Below are positions 15,678 to 20,201 of a stretch of 20,201 bases of DNA, one piece after another (the first letter of the stretch is position 1; each line of letters starts with the position of its first letter). The stretch is taken from positions 1 through 20,201 of the forward strand of contig CAYOZL010000042.1 of the NCBI GenBank assembly GCA_964408435.1. The letters are read 5' to 3'. A model generated the notes under the pieces. It saw nothing but the letters and a program-made list of their open reading frames with translations, did not search any database and was not told the DNA's origin. A program made the translations under genes and the position numbers. The DNA comes from CAYOZL01 sp964408435 (GTDB lineage Bacteria; Bdellovibrionota_C; UBA2361; SZUA-149; CAYOZL01).

Positions 15678-15690
15678 TATTATTATAGTA
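15678..15690 (+). promoter_or_regulatory. Probable -10 region immediately before the kinase ATG
   Basis: Overlapping TATTAT and TATAGT boxes end 2 to 8 nt before the ATG at 15691, and there is no Shine-Dalgarno. No convincing -35 box was found. The placement again implies a leaderless transcript. Confidence 0.35.
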
Positions 15691-17220
15691 ATGGAGCACT
15701 TAGATAATAGTATTGATAATACTACTGAGCAAGACAGCACTTTTAAAGGCACTGATCTTTTAGCTGGTAGGTACAGAATTTTAACAGAAATAGGTTCTGG
15801 TGGAATGGGCTATGTACTAAAAGCAGAAGATACTCTTTTAAATAATAAAATCGTAGCTATAAAAACTCTTTATAAAGAAACTTATCATGATGAGGATTTT
15901 ATACAGAATTTTAAAAATGAAGTTAATATTCTTCAGTGTCTAAGTCATCCAAATCTAGTTAGAGTTTATGATATTTTTTCTGTTAGAGATTCTTTGTTTT
16001 ATACAATGGAATTTGTAAATGGTCAGGATTTACTTAAATACGTAACTAAAAATAAACTTAACATTCATGATTTTACAGATTTAATTATTCAAGTTTGTAA
16101 AGGCTTAGAAAATATTCACGATAATGGATTAATACATAGAGACTTAAAACCAGAGAATATATTAGTAGATAACAAGGGTGTAATAAAGATTGCTGATTTT
16201 GGTTTAGCTAAGCCTTATAGTTCCGGAGATACAATAAGTAGGAATATCGCAGGGACAACAAATTATATGTCTCCTGAAATGTGTGTAGGAAGTGAGTTAA
16301 GTAATAAGTCTGATTTATATACTTTAGGTATTATTATCTATGAGTTAATTTCTCTAAGGACTCCTTTTGACCATGATTCAGATAATATAGTTTTTTATAA
16401 ACATGTTCACGAAACTCAAAATAGCTTAAAGGATATAATTGAAGAAGTTCCTGATTGGCTTTCAGATTTAGTTGATTCTTTACTTCAAAAAGATCCAAAT
16501 TTAAGGCCTACAAATGCTAGAGAAGTTATAAGAACTATAAGAGCGAATCTTTATGGTGAGCAGTTTGAAGCTGATAGTTCTAGTAGTAATACTGCTGAGA
16601 GATTTGATACAAATGTTTTTGAAATGGAGAATAAAACTCTTTTATCTAGTCTAACTAAAAGAAAGAAAGATAAAGCACAAAATGTAGCAAGTAAGACAGA
16701 AAAAAATAGCAGTAAAAAAAGTTTTAATTTGAGTTCTTTGTTATTTCCTTTTTTTACCACACTTGTTTTCTTAGTAGCTGCTTTCTATGTGTCTATTATG
16801 ACAAAAATAGTTAAAGACCAAGATTTTATAGAAAAGATTAGTAGTTTTACTGTTCAAGATTTATTTAAGAACACAAAGCCAGTTCAAGGTCAGCTTAATG
16901 TTAGAATGCCTGAATTCTCAGATAATAAAACAGCTATACGTTTAGCTGAAAAGCCTAAAATAACTTGGGCTCAAAAAGGCAATGAATTGTATCTTAAGAA
17001 CTTAAAGGTTTATGTGAAAAATTTTGGAAAATCTAACGCAGAAAATATTGAAGTTAGAGTTACAAATAACAAAGAATTTTCTGTTGTTTTATCTGGACCA
17101 AATAAGATATCTACTCACTCTTTAGCTGAATTTAAGTTAAAACAAGAAGTAAAAGTTGATAGAAAATATAAGCTTTTTACTGAGATTGAATGCTCAAATT
17201 GTTTAGACGTTAAATTCTAA
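15691..17220 (+). CDS. Membrane Ser/Thr protein kinase (PknB-type) with an external C-terminal domain
   Basis: This is a Hanks-type kinase that phosphorylates protein Ser/Thr with ATP. The kinase domain spans about 28-285: glycine loop IGSGGMG (34-40), Lys58 in VAIK, Glu77, catalytic HRDLKPEN (149-156), DFG (169-171) and a GTTNYMSPE activation/P+1 segment, all key residues present. A Ser/Lys-rich juxtamembrane region follows, then one transmembrane helix (about 349-369). The outer domain of about 140 residues (VYVKNFGKSNAENIEVRV) resembles CARDB or similar beta-sandwich modules rather than PASTA repeats, so the sensed ligand is probably not muropeptide. Codon use is AT-rich. A UDPGP-family gene follows 50 nt downstream with its own promoter. 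Substrates are unknown. Confidence 0.9.
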   Translation: MEHLDNSIDNTTEQDSTFKGTDLLAGRYRILTEIGSGGMGYVLKAEDTLLNNKIVAIKTLYKETYHDEDFIQNFKNEVNILQCLSHPNLVRVYDIFSVRDSLFYTMEFVNGQDLLKYVTKNKLNIHDFTDLIIQVCKGLENIHDNGLIHRDLKPENILVDNKGVIKIADFGLAKPYSSGDTISRNIAGTTNYMSPEMCVGSELSNKSDLYTLGIIIYELISLRTPFDHDSDNIVFYKHVHETQNSLKDIIEEVPDWLSDLVDSLLQKDPNLRPTNAREVIRTIRANLYGEQFEADSSSSNTAERFDTNVFEMENKTLLSSLTKRKKDKAQNVASKTEKNSSKKSFNLSSLLFPFFTTLVFLVAAFYVSIMTKIVKDQDFIEKISSFTVQDLFKNTKPVQGQLNVRMPEFSDNKTAIRLAEKPKITWAQKGNELYLKNLKVYVKNFGKSNAENIEVRVTNNKEFSVVLSGPNKISTHSLAEFKLKQEVKVDRKYKLFTEIECSNCLDVKF

Positions 17221-17231
17221 GAATAGAAAGA

Positions 17232-17260
17232 TTGTCAAAAGTGTTCTAAGAAAGTATTAA
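17232..17260 (+). promoter_or_regulatory. Sigma70-like promoter of the UDPGP gene, likely leaderless
   Basis: TTGTCA (17232-17237) and TATTAA (17255-17260) have an exact 17-bp spacer. The expected start point, about 17267, is roughly four bases before the ATG at 17271, leaving no room for a Shine-Dalgarno. Confidence 0.55.
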
Positions 17261-17270
17261 TACACTTCAT

Positions 17271-18578
17271 ATGGATGTAGATAAACTTTTAAAAGAACTA
17301 GGTCAGCAACATTTAGTTGGTAAGGTAAACGATTCAAAAATTAAAGAGCATTTGCTCTTTATAAAAGAGCTTAATCTTAATGAAGCTCAGAATAAAATAG
17401 AAGATGTCAAAACTAGCGAAGTTTTAAATTTAGACCAACGTAGTAAAAATAAAAAAATAGAAGAAATTGGGGTAGAGGCATATAAAAATGCTGAAGTAGC
17501 TGTAGTAATGGTAGCTGGAGGCCAGGGCACTCGTTTAGGTTTTAATGGACCAAAGGGCTGTTATAAAACATCAGTTGTTAAACAAAAGTCTTTGTATCAA
17601 TTACATTCTGAAAAAGTTCTTGCTACTAGCCTTAAATATGGCAATAGAGTTCCTTTTTTAATCATGACTAGTCCTGCTACTGATAAAAAGACTAGAGATT
17701 TTTTTGAAGAAAATAATTTTTTTGGTTTAAGTAAAGAACAGGTTCATTTCTTTGTTCAAGCAACTGTTCCTAGCACTGATTTAGACGGTAAGCTTTTACT
17801 TAGTGGTGATGATTCTTTAGTGCAAAATCCAGATGGCCACGGCGGTTGCTTTACTGCCTTGATTAGTAGTGGACTCTTAGAACAGCTTACAAAAACAAAT
17901 ATTAAGCATTTAGCTTATATCCAGGTAGATAATTATCTAGCACCTATTTTTGATCCTTTTTTAATTGGCTTAGCTGTAGAAAAAAATGCAGATGTAATCA
18001 CTAAGGTAGTTGAAAAAACAAAGCCAGAGGAAAAGGTGGGATTATTAGTTAATGTGAATGGTAAAGACTCTATTCAAGAATATATAAATTTATCTGAAGA
18101 AACTTTAAAAGAAAAAGAAGGTAATAAGCTTAAGTATTGTTGGGGCAATACTGCAATGCACTACTGGAGCATTGATTTCTTTAATAGAGAAAAATCTAAT
18201 AAGCTTACTGTTCATAAAAGCAAGAAGCCATTAAAAACAAAAAATGGCGAAGTTCAAGGCTATAAATATGAAAGATTTATATTTGATTTACTCCCTCTAG
18301 CAAAAGTTAGCTTAGGATTAGAAATAGATAGAAACTCTGAGTTTGCTCCCCTTAAAAATAAAGAAGGAAGTGACAGCATAGAAACAGTTCACGAAATAAG
18401 TTCTAGTCTTTATAGGTCTTGGCTTAAAGAATGTAATATTGAACTAGCACTAGAGAAGAAAATAGAAATAAGCCCTTTATTAGCTTTGAATGAGCCAGAG
18501 CTTAAACTTGCACTTGATATTGATAAGAGTCTAGTTGCTAAGCTTAAATCAGAGCAAGTAAAGATCTATTTAGAATAG
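17271..18578 (+). CDS. UDPGP-family uridylyltransferase, probably UDP-N-acetylglucosamine pyrophosphorylase
   Basis: The enzyme transfers UMP from UTP to a sugar 1-phosphate, releasing pyrophosphate. The nucleotide-binding signature VAGGQGTRLGFNGPKGCY (81-98) is that of the eukaryotic-type UDPGP family (UAP1/AGX-like), distinct from the two-domain GlmU of most bacteria. DGHGGCFTAL, the uridine-binding IQVDNYLAPIFDP and KYERFIFDLLPLA also fit the UAP1 group. Length is 435 aa. The product would be UDP-GlcNAc (or UDP-GalNAc/UDP-glucose) for peptidoglycan or envelope polysaccharide. It is strongly AT-rich, monocistronic by appearance, with its own promoter 50 nt after the kinase. The preferred sugar cannot be read from the sequence with certainty. 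Confidence 0.85.
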   Translation: MDVDKLLKELGQQHLVGKVNDSKIKEHLLFIKELNLNEAQNKIEDVKTSEVLNLDQRSKNKKIEEIGVEAYKNAEVAVVMVAGGQGTRLGFNGPKGCYKTSVVKQKSLYQLHSEKVLATSLKYGNRVPFLIMTSPATDKKTRDFFEENNFFGLSKEQVHFFVQATVPSTDLDGKLLLSGDDSLVQNPDGHGGCFTALISSGLLEQLTKTNIKHLAYIQVDNYLAPIFDPFLIGLAVEKNADVITKVVEKTKPEEKVGLLVNVNGKDSIQEYINLSEETLKEKEGNKLKYCWGNTAMHYWSIDFFNREKSNKLTVHKSKKPLKTKNGEVQGYKYERFIFDLLPLAKVSLGLEIDRNSEFAPLKNKEGSDSIETVHEISSSLYRSWLKECNIELALEKKIEISPLLALNEPELKLALDIDKSLVAKLKSEQVKIYLE

Positions 18579-18646
18579 TTGTTCTATTATTTATCATTAA
18601 GATTATCTAATAATTCATGACAATAAGTTCTATTAAGCTTATAATG

Positions 18647-18676
18647 TTACATAACAATATTATATAGCTGTAATAT
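18647..18676 (+). promoter_or_regulatory. Possible promoter of the Cys-rich peptide gene
   Basis: TTACAT (18647-18652) and TAATAT (18671-18676) are 18 bp apart. This would give a leader of about 20 nt that carries the GAGAGGA Shine-Dalgarno. The match to consensus is moderate, and no metal-regulator operator was recognised. Confidence 0.35.
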
Positions 18677-18704
18677 TTAGATAGCCTATTAAGAGAGGAT
18701 TAAA

Positions 18705-18821
18705 ATGAAAGAAAGTAATAATAAAACTGATTGTGGTGAAAAATGTAATTGCACTACTTGTAATTGCTGTTGCAAGTGTTGTTGTTCAAAGTGCGATTGC
18801 ACTAAGTGTGGTTGTTCTTAA
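18705..18821 (+). CDS. Metallothionein-like cysteine-rich peptide, 38 aa
   Basis: The 38-codon frame runs from the ATG at 18705 to TAA, followed directly by TAG. Fourteen of 38 residues are Cys (10, 14, 16, 19, 21-23, 25-27, 30, 32, 35, 37), arranged as CxC, CxxC and two CCC runs spaced by Lys, Thr, Asn and Ser. There is no aromatic residue or histidine and the first nine residues are polar. This composition is that of a metallothionein: thiolate clusters binding Zn, Cu or Cd in the cytoplasm. It does not match the longer bacterial SmtA/BmtA pattern that I know, so family membership is not claimed. GAGAGGA sits 7-8 nt before the ATG. It converges on genes for zinc-independent ribosomal proteins, which suggests a metal-homeostasis context. 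Its regular codon use and ribosome-binding site argue for a real gene. Confidence 0.75.
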   Translation: MKESNNKTDCGEKCNCTTCNCCCKCCCSKCDCTKCGCS

Positions 18822-18822
18822 T

Positions 18823-18844
18823 AGCTGTATCTAGTTATACAGTT
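18823..18844 (+). terminator. Weak hairpin after the Cys-rich peptide gene
   Basis: CTGTAT (18825-18830) pairs with ATACAG (18837-18842), and two further outer pairs are possible, around a 6-nt loop. TTAATCTTAG follows. The larger hairpin at 18858-18885 may back it up. Confidence 0.4.
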
Positions 18845-18852
18845 AATCTTAG

Positions 18853-18885
18853 AAAAAAAAGAAGTAGATTTAAACCTACTTCTTT
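18853..18885 (-). terminator. Terminator of the rpsN-rpmE2 operon, overlapping the bL31 stop
   Basis: AAAGAAGTAG (minus strand, 18885-18876) pairs perfectly with CTACTTCTTT (18867-18858) around an 8-nt loop and runs into eight U. The 5' arm contains the last codons and the TAG stop of bL31, an unusually tight overlap. Confidence 0.8.
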
Positions 18886-19136
18886 CTATTAAATCTTTCG
18901 TATTTTTTCTTAAATTTATCGATTCTACCTTCAGTATCAAGAACTCTTTCATCGCCAGTATAAAACGGGTGTGAGTAGCTAGATATTGCAATGGAGTAAA
19001 GAGGGTATTCGTTACCATCTTCCCATTTAACAGTTTTGTCTGTTTTAACAGTAGATCTAGTTAAAAATGATTTTCCACTACTTGCATCTTGAAATACAAC
19101 AGCACGATAATCTTCTGGGTGAATATCTTTTCTCAT
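18876..19136 (-). CDS. rpmE2: Ribosomal protein bL31, type B (zinc-independent)
   Basis: This large-subunit protein bridges the subunits near the 5S region. MRKDIHPEDYRAVVFQD and the later SSYSHPFYTGDERVLDTEGRIDKFKKKY are typical of L31 type B. Its 86 residues contain no cysteine, so the zinc-binding CxxC pairs of type A are absent. The start is the ATG at 19136, whose A is the last base of the uS14 stop (TAATG); the TTG two codons earlier is not needed. In many bacteria the type B form replaces the zinc form under zinc limitation via Zur. Here it may be that or the only copy. The terminator hairpin overlaps its stop codon. Confidence 0.93.
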   Translation of the reverse strand: MRKDIHPEDYRAVVFQDASSGKSFLTRSTVKTDKTVKWEDGNEYPLYSIAISSYSHPFYTGDERVLDTEGRIDKFKKKYERFNRKK

Positions 19137-19441
19137 TACCAACTAGCCTTCTTAACACCAGGTAACATTCCTTCAAGCGCTTTTTGTCTTAAAGCAAGTC
19201 TTCCTAGTCCAAACTTCTTGTAAACTCCTCTTGGTCTACCAGTAAGCTCGCATCTGTTTCTAACACGGATAGGATTAGCGTTTCTTGGTAGCTTTCTAAG
19301 TTTAGCAAATGCCTCATGTAGTTCTTCAGGATCAGTCTTTGGGCTTCTGATCTTTTCTTTTAACTCAGCTCTTAACTTCGCGTATTTAGCAACAGTTGCC
19401 TTACGCTTGTTATTCTTAACTATCATGCTTTTCTTAGCCAT
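19136..19441 (-). CDS. rpsN: Ribosomal protein uS14, zinc-free long form
   Basis: This small-subunit head protein is the long 101-residue form, MAKKSMIVKNNKRK at the start and RNRCELTGRPRGVYKKFGLGR near the end. It has a single cysteine and lacks the CxxC-x-CxxC zinc site of the short form. AAAGAGAT precedes the ATG. The stop shares a base with the bL31 start (TAATG), which should couple their translation. Its position with L31 type B outside an spc operon matches the arrangement of zinc-sparing paralogues in several bacteria. In lineages with no zinc form it would instead be the only uS14. TATTAT about 60 nt upstream could be a -10 box; no clear Zur palindrome was found. Confidence 0.94.
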   Translation of the reverse strand: MAKKSMIVKNNKRKATVAKYAKLRAELKEKIRSPKTDPEELHEAFAKLRKLPRNANPIRVRNRCELTGRPRGVYKKFGLGRLALRQKALEGMLPGVKKASW

Positions 19442-19515
19442 AAATCTCTTTACTTTTTAATCAATATTGAAGCGGTGATTTACTATAATATTTGGGTAGT
19501 TGCAAGAGCATAAGT

Positions 19516-19568
19516 AAGGGCATAGCTAAATATGCCCTTTAGGTTGTTTGACGCACCATATTGGTGTG
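19516..19568 (-). terminator. Two hairpins after the Q-rich protein gene
   Basis: AAGGGCATA/TATGCCCTT (19516-19539, 9 bp) and CGCACCA/TGGTGTG (19552-19568, 7 bp with one wobble) lie between the stop of the Q-rich gene (19606) and the uS14 promoter region. No strong U-tract follows on the minus strand, so the assignment is by position. Confidence 0.5.
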
Positions 19569-19605
19569 CTTATTGTTGGCTTTTCTCTTAAAGTTTAGAA
19601 CAGGT

Positions 19606-20151
19606 TTAGAACAAACCACCAATTAAGTTCTTACCCCAATCAAATACAACTTTTCCTGCATTTTTAAGACCATCTTTCCATGAATCAGCCTCAAAAGCAG
19701 ACCTAGCTACATCTCCTAGCACTGAAGTTGAGTTCTCAAGCCATGAAGAGTTTTCTAGAAAGCCTTTTGCAAGATCAAACGCTACATTTGCGTAGTCATT
19801 AAATTTAGCTTTTCCAGTAGTTAATAGTTTTTCTCCTAAGTTAAAAACTGAACCGAAAATAGTTTTAGACTGACTAGGTGCTGCCGCTGGAACGCCTTGC
19901 TGGGTTTGAGCAGTTGGGTTGCTGTTTTGGGCCGGTACCGCTTGTAGTCCTAGTCTTTGCAGTAATTGTTGAATTAGTTGCATTGGCTTTTGTGCGACGA
20001 ATCCTTGTTGAACTTGTTGCTGTGCTACTGCGTATTGAGCTTGTTGTGCTGCCTGTTGTGCTATTGGGTATTGTGCTCGTTGTGCTCCTTGCTGTGCTGG
20101 TGAGTATTGAACCGGTTTTACTGCTTGTTGTGGTTGAAATGAAATGTTCAT
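19606..20151 (-). CDS. Gln/Ala-rich repeat protein of unknown function, 181 aa
   Basis: The N-terminal half holds three in-register 12-residue repeats (14-25, 26-37, 38-49) of pattern xQYxxAQQxxQx, followed by more Gln/Ala/Pro-rich sequence to about residue 95. The C-terminal half (about 96-181) is different: amphipathic segments with Phe/Trp, such as VFNLGEKLLTTGKAKF, FDLAKGFLENSSW and VVFDWGKNLIGGLF. No signal peptide or cysteine is present. GGAG lies 5-6 nt before the ATG. Codon use suits the AT-rich genes apart from the repeats. The layout (disordered Q-rich arm plus helical tail) suggests a scaffold, coat or membrane-associated protein, but this is inference and I recognise no family. 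Confidence 0.7.
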   Translation of the reverse strand: MNISFQPQQAVKPVQYSPAQQGAQRAQYPIAQQAAQQAQYAVAQQQVQQGFVAQKPMQLIQQLLQRLGLQAVPAQNSNPTAQTQQGVPAAAPSQSKTIFGSVFNLGEKLLTTGKAKFNDYANVAFDLAKGFLENSSWLENSTSVLGDVARSAFEADSWKDGLKNAGKVVFDWGKNLIGGLF

Positions 20152-20201
20152 TATTTCTCCGTTTATTTTACGTTAATTATTTACTTATAGAGTTAATCGC
20201 G

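Noticed and set aside
19136..19142. TTG start for bL31 two codons upstream
   Set aside because: The ATG at 19136 gives the conserved MRKDIHP start and overlaps the uS14 stop.
19442..19500. Zur operator upstream of uS14
   Set aside because: The AT-rich stretch contains only a loose palindrome and does not match a Zur consensus that I know.
1..20201. UGA reassigned to an amino acid
   Set aside because: Every recognised protein is full length without in-frame TGA, and two probable genes stop at TGA.

Overview
The window comes from an AT-rich bacterial chromosome. Most genes favour A/T-ending codons and use AGA for nearly every arginine. The core genes read as an ordinary housekeeping neighbourhood: tRNA modification, RNase III, two ribosome-assembly GTPases, GMP synthesis, a membrane Ser/Thr kinase, a eukaryote-like UDP-sugar pyrophosphorylase and two ribosomal proteins. 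I cannot name the phylum from sequence alone. The large secreted repeat protein, the kinase and the UDPGP-type enzyme suit an uncultured environmental lineage. One inserted-looking gene carries the LEPR-XLL motif that is typical of Planctomycetes and their relatives.

Layout. 1-1235 is the 3' end of a secreted-type repeat protein, closed by a strong terminator. 1236-1977 is intergenic, with a perfect 15-bp hairpin and a probable 51-aa minus-strand gene. 1978-6946 is a tight operon mtaB-rnc-era-der with 25-28 nt overlaps at mtaB/rnc and era/der. 6947-7150 holds an imperfect inverted repeat built from CACAGAG-like words. 7151-10228 is guaB-guaA, the IMP to XMP to GMP pathway. 10231-10750 holds a large inverted repeat whose arms are tandem hexamers of consensus AGAYTA.

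10751-14562 is an accessory stretch with different codon use (mostly CGN arginine), strong Shine-Dalgarno sites and many hairpins. It encodes a small acidic protein, an exported cysteine-rich protein of unknown function, and a LEPR-XLL surface-type protein with a C-terminal membrane anchor. A third AGAYTA array lies inside it. 14739-18578 returns to AT-rich genes: a UbiA-family prenyltransferase (minus strand), divergent from a Ser/Thr kinase, then a UDPGP-family uridylyltransferase.

18705-18821 is a tiny gene for a 38-residue peptide with 14 cysteines, metallothionein-like. It converges on a minus-strand pair encoding cysteine-poor, zinc-independent versions of uS14 and bL31 (rpsN-rpmE2), joined by a TAATG stop/start overlap. 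The window ends with a Q-rich repeat protein of unknown function.

Themes worth following are a possible metal-homeostasis locus at 18.6-19.5 kb, promoters placed so close to start codons that several AT-rich genes should give leaderless mRNAs, and the hairpin- and repeat-rich accessory block whose genes look transferred. I found no CRISPR array, rRNA, tRNA, transposase or integrase.
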